The notes under the pieces are model-generated. The model saw only the letters and a list, made by a program, of their open reading frames with translations. It made no database searches and had not been told where the DNA came from. DNA of 64,000 bases, from positions 31,990 through 95,989 of the forward strand of contig NZ_JASGLW010000008.1 in the NCBI RefSeq assembly GCF_030156785.1. The letters run 5' to 3'. Numbering within the stretch: the first letter of the stretch is position 1; each line of letters starts with the position of its first letter. Shown one piece after another: positions 46,917 through 56,136 of this stretch. This DNA is from Methanohalophilus sp. GTDB taxonomy: Archaea; Halobacteriota; Methanosarcinia; Methanosarcinales; Methanosarcinaceae. The position numbers and the translations under genes were made by a program.

Positions 46917-47477
46917 TCACCTTCTTTTGGAATATTTTTCCCATAGCTTACGATTTTCAGCAATGAATTGATGTTGATCCGCGATCCTACTCCTTGTATA
47001 CATCAATGCAGCAGGATGATATAGCTTAAGCACTTTTTTCCCACTAATTTCCCTGCACTTACCCCATTCAAGTTTTCCTCTCCCTACAAATGCGGCTTCT
47101 GCAGTATTCCCAAGCAGTACAATTAGCTTTGGATCAAGTAATTCTATTTGCATTTCAAGAAATGGTCTACATTCCTTAAGTTCTTTTTTATTTGGGGTCC
47201 GGTTATTAGGAGGACGACATTTGATAGTATTGATGACCGCCCACTTATCGTCATCGAGTCCCATATATTCTATTATATTATCAAGCATTTTGCCGGCTCT
47301 ACCACAAAATGGCACACCTGTTGCATCCTCGTTTTTGCCTGGGGCTTCCCCGATAAATAGTATTGCAGGATTATTGGAACCTTTCCGAATAACTTTTTGG
47401 GTCGCGGTTTTGTGAAGCGGACAACGTGTGCAACTCGAGATTTGCTGTTCCAGTTCTTCCAGTGAAGCGTACTTCAT
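46917..47477 (-). CDS. Uracil-DNA glycosylase, family 4 (iron-sulfur)
   Basis: It removes uracil from DNA. The 186 residues carry the four-cysteine [4Fe-4S] set: CTRC (Cys16, Cys19), later NTIKCRPP and ELKECRPF. Active-site motifs are GEAPGKNEDATGVPFCGRAG and HPAALM. It is third in an operon after the DHH nuclease and pcc1, sharing an ATGA overlap with pcc1. Confidence 0.93.
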   Translation of the reverse strand: MKYASLEELEQQISSCTRCPLHKTATQKVIRKGSNNPAILFIGEAPGKNEDATGVPFCGRAGKMLDNIIEYMGLDDDKWAVINTIKCRPPNNRTPNKKELKECRPFLEMQIELLDPKLIVLLGNTAEAAFVGRGKLEWGKCREISGKKVLKLYHPAALMYTRSRIADQHQFIAENRKLWEKYSKRR

Positions 47478-47719
47478 ATCTCATTTTCTCTATGGTTTTT
47501 AATTTCAAGCATTTCGTCGGCAATCTTTGCGTTTATAAGAAGATCGTCCATCACAGCTATTAATGAAGTAATTTTTTCAGATTCAATATGAATTTTCATT
47601 TTCTCTTCAGTGATTTCAGTAGACATATTGGGAAGATTGTCCGGGCACAATGCAGAAGCTAATCTCTCTACTTTTCTACTGTTATCATCAAGAAGTTCGA
47701 AGGTAGTTGATATTTTCAG
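47474..47719 (-). CDS. pcc1: KEOPS complex subunit Pcc1, apparent CTG start
   Basis: Pcc1 is the dimerisation subunit of KEOPS, which makes the t6A modification of ANN-decoding tRNAs. The 81-residue frame reads KISTTFELLDDNSRKVERLA then NLPNMSTEITEEKMKIHIES and a final helical segment (SLIAVMDDLLINAKIADEML), fitting the small Pcc1 fold. The conserved N-terminus begins immediately after a CTG that overlaps the DHH TGA as CTGA, with GGGGGA eight bases upstream. The first in-frame ATG would lose 31 residues. CTG initiation is therefore inferred; sequencing error is the alternative. Confidence 0.75.
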   Translation of the reverse strand: MKISTTFELLDDNSRKVERLASALCPDNLPNMSTEITEEKMKIHIESEKITSLIAVMDDLLINAKIADEMLEIKNHRENEI

Positions 47720-49023
47720 CTTTTAATTCCCCCAAGTTGTTTGGCTGTAATTCCATCAAGGATTTTTAGAAACTCCTCTTCTTTTTCAGGGGGGATTGCT
47801 GCACCTGATGCAATGTTGTGCCCTCCACCGGTTCCGCCCACTGAAACGGCTGCCTCTCGCATGGATGCCGCAAGATCAAGTCCTTTGTTTACCAGTGCAC
47901 GTGTTCCCCTACCGGAAACTTTTACAACATCTTCAACACGGTTCAAGGTAACAAGTGGCATATCTGGATATACATATCGTATTAGTGTGCCGGCAATAAT
48001 TCCGGTTGCTTCCATGTCATCAGCTATGATATAACGAATCGCGGATTTTTCTTTCACAAGCGATTCTGCATTTTGGATGATTTGAACAAGTTTGCTCTTG
48101 TATTCTTTGGTTATCTGAAGTGCTTCAGGAAGCGCAGATTCGTCACCCATGCAAACAGAAAGTGCAAGGGATGCTTTATCCAGTTTCCCACAGCAGTTTG
48201 CAATGTCAACCAGATCATATACGTTTTTTACAATTTCATTATTCAGGAGATAAATATCCCCTATGGTAGCATCAATAGCTTCAGGGCTTGCACGCTTTGT
48301 GAGTTTCAATGCAATTGCGGATGTGAGTTTTTTTGTTTTATCTTCATCAAGTTTTTCGATATCTCCTGAAACTCCAAGTATTTCAATGAAATTCTCAATT
48401 TTATTTTTGTCTCCAGTTATATCAAGATAGGGTTCAACAGAATTCATCAGGACTTCGGCAATATCTCCGTCTCCAACTTTAAGACCTTTGCGTATGGATA
48501 TAATTCCGTTTTCGATGATTTCTTCCAAAATTTTTCCGTTGGCGTCATTGAAAAGTTGCTTGTCACCAACAGCCCCAGCAATTGCCAGCCCTCCCAAATC
48601 AATATTTTTAGGGTTGATGGCTCTTGCAACCATATACGCTGAGGTGGATGCAGACATATGAATTGCGCCGTCAATACCAGCATAGTGAGGGTTTATTGTA
48701 GCTTTAGCCGAAGATTCTCCAACCGGGACATGATGATCAATGACTACGATATCATTGGAAATGTTTTTCAGGATTTCTGGCTGTCCGCTTCCCATATCAC
48801 AAAATACTACAACATCACTATCTGCTATACTTGGTTTTATTCTCTCAATACTTTCCTGATCCAGTCTGCTGAGTATAGTTGTGTGGAATATCTTTCCTTC
48901 ACGGAGCAGTGCAGTGCAAATAATAGCTGCAGAGGTGATACCGTCTGCATCATTGTGTGATATCACCCGAATTAGATGGCTGTTTTTGATGACTTCAGCA
49001 ACCATTGATGCCATTTCTTCCAT
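47716..49023 (-). CDS. DHH-family single-strand exonuclease, archaeal RecJ-like
   Basis: The 435-residue (from ATG 49023) or 441-residue (from GTG 49041) protein has the DHH phosphoesterase motifs: SHNDADGIT, FCDMGSG, VVIDHHVP and the DHHA1 end motif GGTGGGHNIASGA. Archaeal relatives (GAN/RecJ-like) bind the GINS/CMG complex and act on single-stranded DNA or RNA. The stop TGA overlaps the CTG of pcc1. Exact nuclease role is inferred from family. Confidence 0.87.
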   Translation of the reverse strand: MEEMASMVAEVIKNSHLIRVISHNDADGITSAAIICTALLREGKIFHTTILSRLDQESIERIKPSIADSDVVVFCDMGSGQPEILKNISNDIVVIDHHVPVGESSAKATINPHYAGIDGAIHMSASTSAYMVARAINPKNIDLGGLAIAGAVGDKQLFNDANGKILEEIIENGIISIRKGLKVGDGDIAEVLMNSVEPYLDITGDKNKIENFIEILGVSGDIEKLDEDKTKKLTSAIALKLTKRASPEAIDATIGDIYLLNNEIVKNVYDLVDIANCCGKLDKASLALSVCMGDESALPEALQITKEYKSKLVQIIQNAESLVKEKSAIRYIIADDMEATGIIAGTLIRYVYPDMPLVTLNRVEDVVKVSGRGTRALVNKGLDLAASMREAAVSVGGTGGGHNIASGAAIPPEKEEEFLKILDGITAKQLGGIKS

Positions 49024-49058
49024 TTGTTCCAGACCTTCCACTTAAAATCCCTCACAAA

Positions 49059-49284
49059 TTAGTGTACTGATTCACCAGGTCTTGTACTGCTTCCTTTCTT
49101 CATGACACAACCCACGTTAATGCTGGTATTGATTCCTGTATGGACATCATTTCCCATAATAACTCCAAGTTTTCTCCTGCCTGAATCAACCAGTTTACCC
49201 TTTATCATCACTTTTATGCTTTTACCGTCATGTCGAAGGTTTGCATCTTTGCCCCTCCCCTGCGGCCAGCACTATAGCTTTCAT
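49059..49284 (-). pseudogene. Deletion remnant of a GlmU-like sugar-phosphate nucleotidylyltransferase
   Basis: From ATG 49284 the frame encodes MKAIVLAAGEGQRCKP, the classical start of a nucleotidylyltransferase, then stops after three more codons. In another frame immediately beyond, starting near 49240, comes the C-terminal end of the same protein type (RHDGKSIKVMIKGKLVDSGR then RKLGVIMGNDVHTGINTSIN and a short tail to TAA at 49059). So roughly 330 codons between the two ends have been lost by a deletion at the CAAACCT junction, and the frames do not match. A full copy may exist elsewhere. Confidence 0.8.
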
Positions 49285-49471
49285 GATGTATACAGGTCTT
49301 TCTAATAATTTATATGTTGCTAATGAAAAGCTCCTATTTTTTCAGACGTGGGGCGTTCTGTCGGTACTTCAAAATAATTGATTTTTAATTACAAGAAAAT
49401 CTCGGATCAAAGCTACCACTAGGCAACTTCACGAAACAAAATAAAAAAATGGATACGACCTGCTAGCCGTA

Positions 49472-49930
49472 TCATCTTGTAATAAGCATTTCTGCAGTTT
49501 CTGGTTTGTATTTCCAGTCTGCAGGCAGTACCTTGTTTGCCTTATAGTATTTCACAAGCCTGCGAATCTTAGCTTCTGTAAGGTGCAGTGAACGACCATT
49601 GTGGACGTCTTTGTGATTCTTTGAAAGGTGTTTCCTCATCCGGATAGCTTTGACAATAAGGTTGTACAGATCTTCCGGGAGGCTTGGAGCACTGTCATTT
49701 TCAGCCAAAATAGATGTAATTTTCTTACCGGTGGCAACTTTGACATCGGGTACGCCATAGTTGTCCCTGAGGATCATCCCGATTACACTTGTAGAATTTC
49801 CCTGCTTCCATAAGTCGAGAATGATATTTGTAATTTCATCGGCGTCATACATGGACCAAGCTGGAGCTTCTGTGCGTCCAGGCCTTGTAGACCCTGAGTT
49901 ACCCTTCCTGCGGGTGTGCATTTTTGCCAT
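49472..49930 (-). CDS. rps15: 30S ribosomal protein S15 (uS15)
   Basis: This archaeal S15 is 152 residues, with a basic N-terminus ([20 protein letters not shown]) and the conserved segments [17 protein letters not shown] and [26 protein letters not shown] precedes the ATG. It is separated from the GlmU remnant by about 190 bases. Confidence 0.96.
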   Translation of the reverse strand: MAKMHTRRKGNSGSTRPGRTEAPAWSMYDADEITNIILDLWKQGNSTSVIGMILRDNYGVPDVKVATGKKITSILAENDSAPSLPEDLYNLIVKAIRMRKHLSKNHKDVHNGRSLHLTEAKIRRLVKYYKANKVLPADWKYKPETAEMLITR

Positions 49931-50056
49931 ACAATTTACTCCTTATATAATGATTATAAGATATAGTGTTATTTGATAGGAACAATGGAGAGCTGTCCCA
50001 ATGGCGAAGTGGAGCTAGTTATCGCAACATCTAATATATACTTTATGCCCTTGTTT

Positions 50057-51289
50057 TTATCGTTTAATTAGTTCAAGTGCTTCTTCCAGCGTAACAAGTC
50101 CCTGTTCTCCAGATGACATTTCCTTTAGTGTGATTTTTCCGGCTTCAACTTCCTTTTTACCTACAATCACGACATAATCAGCTTTCATGTTATTTGCATG
50201 GGATAACTGGTTGCGGAAATTTCTTTCCATGATATCAAGGTATACAGGAACATGTTGCCTGAGCTGGCTTGCAATATCAATAGCTTCCGATCTAGTGTCA
50301 TCAGTAGCTACCACCACAACTTCCTGAATGGGTTTTGGTTGAAGCTTGCAAATTTCCATTATCCTGTCAAAACCAATCCCAAATCCTGTGGATGGAACAT
50401 CACCTCCGCCAAACAAATGGATAAGCTGGTAAGCCCCTCCACCACAAACCTGGTTTTGGGCACCCAAACCTTCGGCATATATCTCAAAGACCATTCCGGT
50501 ATAATAATCGAGACCACGTGCTATTCCAAAGTCCACTGAATAATTGACTCCATATGCATCAAGCAAGTTCAGCAGTTTTTCAAAACTTTCAAGTTCCGGT
50601 AAATCTCCGACAATTTCTTTTGCCTTTGAAATTGCATTTTCGCCGGAAATACTAACCAATTCAAAAATTTGTTCTCGAAGTTCAATTGGGGCATTTATTG
50701 CTTCAAGGTATTCATCGAGTCCCTTGTCATCCTTCTTATCCACAAACCGCATAATTTTATTTTGTTTTTCACCCTCCAGTTCGCGGAGTATGTGACGTAT
50801 AATGCCAAGGTGACCAACATGGATATCTCCTTTTATACCTACTGATTCCAGTATTTGTTCTGCAAGAGCAATCACTTCAGCATCAGCATGAGGGCTTTTA
50901 CTGCCGATAACTTCTACACCGAATTGCCAGAATTCTCTGAATCTTCCTTTTTGTGGTCTTTCATAACGGAAGCAATTTTCGAAATAGAATAATTTCAGTG
51001 GTAAGGGCCTTGCCTGCATCTCATTAACATACATCCTCATAACAGGTGCGGTGAGTTCAGGACGTAGGGATAAGTCCCTGTTTCCTTTGTCGGTAAATTT
51101 GTAGATTTCCCCGATAATTCCTTCACCGGACTTGAGGGTGAATAGATCCAGATGCTCAAAAGTAGGGGTGATAATCTCATGATATCCCCAATGAGTAACT
51201 ACCTGTCTCATTATACTTTCAACATGCCTTCTAAGGGCGGTATCTTCCGGAAGGAAATCCCTTGTGCCTCTTGGTTTGCTGATTTTCAT
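50057..51289 (-). CDS. hisS: Histidyl-tRNA synthetase
   Basis: HisRS charges tRNA-His. The 410 residues from ATG 51289 show [13 protein letters not shown] (motif 1 region), the class II catalytic core with [12 protein letters not shown] and [17 protein letters not shown], the HisA box [15 protein letters not shown] and the anticodon domain. AGGTGC lies seven bases before the chosen ATG. Stop is TAA. Confidence 0.97.
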   Translation of the reverse strand: MKISKPRGTRDFLPEDTALRRHVESIMRQVVTHWGYHEIITPTFEHLDLFTLKSGEGIIGEIYKFTDKGNRDLSLRPELTAPVMRMYVNEMQARPLPLKLFYFENCFRYERPQKGRFREFWQFGVEVIGSKSPHADAEVIALAEQILESVGIKGDIHVGHLGIIRHILRELEGEKQNKIMRFVDKKDDKGLDEYLEAINAPIELREQIFELVSISGENAISKAKEIVGDLPELESFEKLLNLLDAYGVNYSVDFGIARGLDYYTGMVFEIYAEGLGAQNQVCGGGAYQLIHLFGGGDVPSTGFGIGFDRIMEICKLQPKPIQEVVVVATDDTRSEAIDIASQLRQHVPVYLDIMERNFRNQLSHANNMKADYVVIVGKKEVEAGKITLKEMSSGEQGLVTLEEALELIKR

Positions 51290-51715
51290 TGTTGTGCACC
51301 TGGAATAGGGTTTTATAATCAATAATACAGGATGGAACTATAGGTCTCCTGTATTTTATTGTTTCTGTTTCGGGTGATGAGTTCTCCTCTTTGAAGAATA
51401 TATACAACCTCTACATCATATGTCCATGATAATTACGCCTATTGACTTCTATATGGCATTTTTTGATTTAATTATTGTCAATGATGGGTTGAAAGTGCTG
51501 TTCAAGTGCCCGGATGTTGGAGTTGGCAGGAATACATGGTCGGGAAGAATGTTGTGGCACATATGGAAAGTATTGAACTTACAAACCTCTACTTGATAAA
51601 TATGTTTATTCTCCTGAAAATCAAATACTTGTATAATAAAATAAAATGCAGATGTAAAGGTTTGACTTTTTTGAGCATTACCTATTTAAAAGTTAATTAG
51701 AATATAATTGCCAGC
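51290..51715. other. Intergenic region without a supported gene
   Basis: Divergent gap between hisS and the amidohydrolase. Short frames at 51450-51700 have protein-like stretches in more than one frame but none carries a start with a ribosome site, so none is called. The sequence just before 51716 (CTATTTAAAAG) is a weak TATA candidate. Confidence 0.3.
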
Positions 51716-52831
51716 ATGTCTCCTCAGTCCTGTGAACAGGTCATATATGGGAATATCCTATATGGAGAGGAGCTATCGCTTCTTCAGGGATACGTCTGCA
51801 TAAGAGACGGAGTCATCCGTGAAGTAGTGGAAGAGCAAACCCATTCTGACAACATTCTGATTCCGGGATTTGTAAACTCACATACCCATATTGGTGATTC
51901 CGTGTGTAAGGACCCATGCCTCGGGAAATGTGAAAATTTTGTTGTAAAACCTGATCTTGATGCCCTTGTAAAGCCACCGGATGGACTAAAACATCAAATT
52001 TTGTCACAAACTTCCCTTTCATCCCTGGTTTCTTCCATGCACGTATCAATTATGGATATGCTTGCAACAGGTACTACAGCTTTTGCAGATTTTCGAGAAA
52101 GTGGTGTTAAGGGCGTGGCTGCTATAAAAGAAGCACTTTCGGATGTCAGTATAAGGTATCGCATTTTAGGTCGTCCATCGGGGTGTAATACATCTCCAGA
52201 AGCTCTGGAATATGAACTTTCCATGTTGCTGCAGGAAGCAGACGGGCTTGGGATGAGCGGTGCTGACGACATGGATATGGCACTTCTTGAACAGGCATCC
52301 TCGATAACTAAATCCAAAAAGAAGATATTTGCAATTCATGCAGCTGAAAAATCCAGAATTGATCTGGAAGATGCACTTTCACTTGATCCAGATTTACTTA
52401 TTCATTTGACTCAGGCTAGCAAGGATGATATCAGAACTGTGGCTTCACGTTCAATTCCCGTAGTTGTGTGTCCACGATCCAATTTTATTACCGGTGTTGG
52501 AATGCCTCCCATTAAAGATATGCTCTCGGAAGGAATTAGCGTTTCAGTAGGAACTGATAATGTGATGCTAAATTCGGTAAATATGTTTTCTGAAATGGAG
52601 TTTCTGTCTAAAGTTTTTAGGCTGAATGACAGACAAGTATTTAAGATGTGTACGCTTAATGGTGCTTCAAACCTGGGGTTTAATGATATAGGCCCTATAA
52701 AAGAAGGATGTAGCACTGGTATAATTGTGCTTAATGGGGCATCGAATAATCTTCAGGGGATACAGGATATTGTAGCAGGAGTCGTCAGAAGGGCACGTCC
52801 AGATGATATTCTTTCAGTAATTAACAATTAA
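51716..52831 (+). CDS. Metal-dependent amidohydrolase (cytosine deaminase/atrazine hydrolase superfamily)
   Basis: The 371 residues show the amidohydrolase beginning with a small beta sandwich, the first metal-binding HxH in SHTHIGDSVCKD, another metal ligand in FAIHAAEKSR and the late catalytic Asp in VSVGTDNVMLNSVNMFSEM. This is the pattern of hydrolytic deaminases on heterocycles; substrate undetermined. It may share a transcript with the UspA, CBS and riboflavin genes that follow at short spacing. Confidence 0.88.
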   Translation: MSPQSCEQVIYGNILYGEELSLLQGYVCIRDGVIREVVEEQTHSDNILIPGFVNSHTHIGDSVCKDPCLGKCENFVVKPDLDALVKPPDGLKHQILSQTSLSSLVSSMHVSIMDMLATGTTAFADFRESGVKGVAAIKEALSDVSIRYRILGRPSGCNTSPEALEYELSMLLQEADGLGMSGADDMDMALLEQASSITKSKKKIFAIHAAEKSRIDLEDALSLDPDLLIHLTQASKDDIRTVASRSIPVVVCPRSNFITGVGMPPIKDMLSEGISVSVGTDNVMLNSVNMFSEMEFLSKVFRLNDRQVFKMCTLNGASNLGFNDIGPIKEGCSTGIIVLNGASNNLQGIQDIVAGVVRRARPDDILSVINN

Positions 52832-52858
52832 AGATCATTTACAAGCGAGTGGTCAGTG

Positions 52859-53317
52859 ATGAGCAGTGAAATCTACAAGAAAATTTTGATTGCAACCGAT
52901 GGTTCCGAGCAAAATCGGAGGGCAATTAATTATGGTATTGAGCTTGCAAGGCTTAGCGAAGCAAAAGTGTATGTGATATATGTGGTTGATACTGCTTCCT
53001 TTGAGTCCATTCCCATGGATGGAGGTTGGGAAATGATGTATGAACTCCTTGAAAAAGAGGGCCGGGAAATCACTGATACTGTATCTGATATGATAAAAGA
53101 AAACAACATTGATGTGGAAAGTCGTGTTCTTGAAGGACATCCAAGTCACGAGATTATTGAATTTGCAGAAAATAATGACATTGATTTAATTGTAATGGGT
53201 ACTCATGGTAAAAGCGGTTTTGATCGTTTCCTTCTTGGAAGTGTGGCTGAAAAAGTCACAAGGAATTCCAAGGTTCCGGTAATGGTTGTGCGTGACTTCC
53301 CAGTAGAAGAAAAATAA
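52859..53317 (+). CDS. Universal stress protein (UspA family)
   Basis: The 152-residue single Usp domain starts with KKILIATDGSEQNRRAINYG and ends with the ATP-binding signature MGTHGKSGFDRFLLGSVAEK then VPVMVV. The G-2x-G-9x-G(S/T) nucleotide motif is intact, so it is probably of the ATP-binding class. GTG at 52856 is an alternative start. Confidence 0.92.
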   Translation: MSSEIYKKILIATDGSEQNRRAINYGIELARLSEAKVYVIYVVDTASFESIPMDGGWEMMYELLEKEGREITDTVSDMIKENNIDVESRVLEGHPSHEIIEFAENNDIDLIVMGTHGKSGFDRFLLGSVAEKVTRNSKVPVMVVRDFPVEEK

Positions 53318-53337
53318 TACGGATATTGAGGTTCTTT

Positions 53338-54195
53338 ATGGCTGAAAGCACATTAATAAAAGACATTATGGTTACTGATGTAGCGTCTATTACTTTACCC
53401 GCATCACGTGATGAAGTCCTTTCAATATTTAAAGAAAAACAGGTATCAGGTGTCCCTGTACTGAAGGATAAAAAGGTTATCGGAATTGTCAGCAGGAGTA
53501 ATCTACTCAGTAATCCTGAAGAAGAACAAGTGGCTCTCCTCATGACTCGTGATCCTCGTGTTGTATCTCCAGATGAAAATATCAAAGTAGCTGCCAGAAT
53601 TCTTCTGGAGGCAGGTTTCAGGAGGTTGCCAGTTGTTGTGGATGACGGACGTCTGGTAGGTATGATCACAGTAGCTGATATTGTTCGCAGCATGGCTTCT
53701 TTGGACATCGATGATCCTATAGGCAACTATCTTGAGAGAAAGGGAACAGGAGCTGTCTGGGAGAATACTCCGCTGCATGTTGTTGCTCGCCATATGGAGC
53801 TTGCAAACGTAAAAGCTGTGCCTGTGATCGATTCAAATCTTGATCTTGTTGGCATAATTTCAGATCGTGATATTATCAGTGCCAGCGTTATTGAAGATAC
53901 ATTAGAAGTTTCTGATCTTTCTGCCGGATCTGATGATGATGAATGGACATGGGAATCAATGCGGGATACCCTGAGCATCTACTACAGTGTTTCCAAGATA
54001 AAAGTTCCTGAAATACCTGTTAGTGAATTCATGGTTAGGGACATAATCGGAGCATCTGTCAATATGAGTGTTAGTGAATGTGCTCTCAGGATGAAACGAA
54101 ATAATGTTGATCAAGTTCCTGTAATGAATGCAAATGGAAAATTCATCGGTTTACTCAGGGATCGTTATCTTTTAAAGGCTCTGCTTGAAAACTGA
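53338..54195 (+). CDS. Four-CBS-domain protein
   Basis: The 285 residues comprise four CBS motifs in two pairs, for example VTDVASITLPASRDEVLSIF, LMTRDPRVVSPDENIKVAAR, then GTGAVWENTPLHVVARHMEL and VRDIIGASVNMSVSECALRM. CBS pairs bind adenylate nucleotides or SAM. No enzymatic domain is attached, so it is likely an energy- or metabolite-sensing adaptor. GAGG precedes the ATG at 53338. It overlaps the beginning of the following longer frame but not its chosen start. Confidence 0.9.
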   Translation: MAESTLIKDIMVTDVASITLPASRDEVLSIFKEKQVSGVPVLKDKKVIGIVSRSNLLSNPEEEQVALLMTRDPRVVSPDENIKVAARILLEAGFRRLPVVVDDGRLVGMITVADIVRSMASLDIDDPIGNYLERKGTGAVWENTPLHVVARHMELANVKAVPVIDSNLDLVGIISDRDIISASVIEDTLEVSDLSAGSDDDEWTWESMRDTLSIYYSVSKIKVPEIPVSEFMVRDIIGASVNMSVSECALRMKRNNVDQVPVMNANGKFIGLLRDRYLLKALLEN

Positions 54196-54211
54196 TTTAG
54201 GAAGGGTATTC

Positions 54212-54889
54212 ATGAACCGCCCTTTCACGTTTATTAATGCTGCCATCTCTGCGGATGGTAAGCTTTCCACCAAGGAGAGAAGGCAGATCAGGATATCCGG
54301 TGATAGAGACTTTGATAGGATGGACGAGTTGCGTGCATCTTCTGATGCTATAATGGTTGGGATAGGTACTGTTCTCTCAGACGATCCAAGCCTGACTGTA
54401 AAATCGGAAGAACGTCGAAATTCCCGGAAAGCACGGGGTTTAGATGAAAACCCTACACGTATTGTAGTTGACAGCAAGGCCCGAATCCCACTGGATGCAG
54501 ATATTTTCCGCAAAGGCGAAGGATTGCGTATAGTTGCGGTTTCAAATGCGGCTTCATTTGATAAAGTGCAACTCTTGCGAACAAAAGCCACTGTCATAAT
54601 GACTGGTGAGGAAAAGGTTGATCTTGTATCTTTAATGTCCATTCTTCAGGAAATGGGAATAAATAGATTAATGGTTGAAGGCGGTGCAACCCTTAATTGG
54701 GGTCTGGTCAGCAATGGTCTTGTTGATGAGATTTACACATTTGTAGGTAATATTATAATTGGTGGTTCAAACGCTCCATCTTTGATTGACGGGGATGGAT
54801 TTTCAGAAACACAGCTTCAGAAGCTTGAATTACTTGATTCAGAAGTTATTGAGGATGGAATTCTTTTGAGATGGAAAATAAAACAATAA
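54212..54889 (+). CDS. 2,5-diamino-6-ribosylamino-pyrimidinone 5'-phosphate reductase (archaeal RIB7/ArfC type)
   Basis: This NADPH enzyme reduces the ribose ring of the pyrimidine intermediate in archaeal riboflavin and F420 precursor synthesis. The 225 residues from ATG 54212 (GGAAGG upstream) contain the RibD-C fold motifs: FTFINAAISADGKLSTKERR, the binding motif GIGTVLSDDPSLTVK, VVDSKARIPL and VEGGATLNWGLV. Length fits the family. A longer frame extends into the CBS gene and is rejected. Confidence 0.93.
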   Translation: MNRPFTFINAAISADGKLSTKERRQIRISGDRDFDRMDELRASSDAIMVGIGTVLSDDPSLTVKSEERRNSRKARGLDENPTRIVVDSKARIPLDADIFRKGEGLRIVAVSNAASFDKVQLLRTKATVIMTGEEKVDLVSLMSILQEMGINRLMVEGGATLNWGLVSNGLVDEIYTFVGNIIIGGSNAPSLIDGDGFSETQLQKLELLDSEVIEDGILLRWKIKQ

Positions 54890-54935
54890 ATTTCCGAGAA
54901 ACATGTGTACGGTTTTGTACAAACAACCCACAACA

Positions 54936-54943
54936 TTTATATC
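54936..54943 (+). promoter_or_regulatory. TATA box of the thioredoxin-like/ccdA pair, with an upstream palindrome
   Basis: TTTATATC lies about 40 bases before ATG 54982. Upstream at 54906-54921 is a small palindrome, TGTAC and GTACA around GGTTTT, positioned where a regulator could bind. Confidence 0.45.
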
Positions 54944-54981
54944 TAAATATATCCCTCAATATCTCACTGGATTGATCTGAA

Positions 54982-55485
54982 ATGGAACACAAAACAGAGT
55001 TAATTTTTTTACTTTTTATACTACTGGTAGTTGCCTTTTCCAGTTGCAATATTTTTCCGAAGAGTTTTCTCCCACAGTACGGAGAAGATTCAACAGAAGT
55101 TCTGGAGGATATTAGCACCAAACTACAGGAAAAACCTGTTTTGATAACTTTTGGCTCGGATTCATGTGGAGCATGCCAGCAACAGGATATTGTACTTGGA
55201 TATCTTGAAAACAAATACATTGAATCGGTTTATTTCGTGCACATAGATGTTGATGAACATCCCCGACTTGCAGGTACTTTCGGAGTTTATTTGATTCCGG
55301 ATACCAGCGTAATTGTCATGGAAGAAGATGGACAGTTTCTTTATATGGGCTATGATGGCAATGTAAGTACTGATCGTCTGACTTCACGAGCGATCGGTCT
55401 AACAGATGCGGATGCTCTATCATCGATTCTTGATATGTCAATTGACTACAGAAAAAGCGGAACTGTGGTTCATAATATATCCTGA
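54982..55485 (+). CDS. Membrane-anchored thioredoxin-like protein with CGAC active site
   Basis: The 167 residues open with a signal anchor (TELIFLLFILLVVAFSS), then a thioredoxin-fold domain with FGSDSCGACQQQDIVLGYLE; the CxxC is C62-G-A-C65. It lies directly before ccdA, which in other organisms passes electrons from cytoplasmic thioredoxin to such partners for cytochrome c maturation or disulfide reduction. Its TGA is in frame with the ccdA reading frame. Confidence 0.85.
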   Translation: MEHKTELIFLLFILLVVAFSSCNIFPKSFLPQYGEDSTEVLEDISTKLQEKPVLITFGSDSCGACQQQDIVLGYLENKYIESVYFVHIDVDEHPRLAGTFGVYLIPDTSVIVMEEDGQFLYMGYDGNVSTDRLTSRAIGLTDADALSSILDMSIDYRKSGTVVHNIS

Positions 55486-55497
55486 GGGGCTGATAGC

Positions 55498-56136
55498 ATT
55501 TCGGATGTAACTCCTTTTGCCATTTTTGTTGCAGGAATTATGAGTATCATTTCACCATGTGTATTGCCTCTATTGCCAGTAATTCTGGCAAATTCCTCCG
55601 AATCAGGTAGGTTCCGGCCCCTTGCACTTATTGTGGGTCTTGGAATAACTTTTATTGCAATGGGTGTGGCAACTTCTGCGTTTGGTTTTGTCTTACAACT
55701 TTACATTCCGTTTTTGAAAATAGTTGCAGGGCTTTTGATCATAGCTTTTGGAATAGTTATGATCAGAAATATCGAGTTATTTACAATTAATTCCAGCATA
55801 TCTTCTCTTCTTCCCATAAATGAAAAAGGAGTTATTGGAAGTTTCCTTTTAGGTATGTCTCTTGGGATACTCTGGATTCCATGTATAGGCCCAATTCTGG
55901 GTGCTGTTCTTACAACAGTCGCACTTGAAGCGAATGTTGTATACGGAATACAAATGCTCCTGATTTATTATCTTGGATTTGCAAGTCCCATGCTTGCAAT
56001 TGCTTATTCATCACATTTTGTTCTGGAAATGAACGAAATAGGTAAATTTCATGCACCAATAAGGAAAATAGGTGGAGGACTTCTTATTGCAGCAGGTGCA
56101 TGGATGCTGTTTGACAGTCCTCTGGTTTTATTTTGA
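55498..56136 (+). CDS. ccdA: CcdA-type thiol-disulfide electron transporter
   Basis: This membrane protein carries reducing power across the membrane. Six hydrophobic segments are visible. It has the CcdA motifs SPCVLPLLPVI in helix 1 and WIPCIGPILGA in helix 4, each with a redox Cys. The conserved N-terminus (DVTPFAIFVAGIMS) begins before the first ATG (55540). No ATG, GTG or TTG lies between the preceding TGA and this segment; ATT at 55498, with GAGGGG seven or eight bases upstream, is the best start. Alternatively, ATG 55540 gives a truncated first helix. The length (about 212 residues) is normal for CcdA. Confidence 0.8.
   Translation: MSDVTPFAIFVAGIMSIISPCVLPLLPVILANSSESGRFRPLALIVGLGITFIAMGVATSAFGFVLQLYIPFLKIVAGLLIIAFGIVMIRNIELFTINSSISSLLPINEKGVIGSFLLGMSLGILWIPCIGPILGAVLTTVALEANVVYGIQMLLIYYLGFASPMLAIAYSSHFVLEMNEIGKFHAPIRKIGGGLLIAAGAWMLFDSPLVLF

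Noticed and set aside
51506..51700. Plus-strand frame upstream of the amidohydrolase
   Set aside because: No ribosome site; several frames look equally protein-like over a short stretch; no family recognised.
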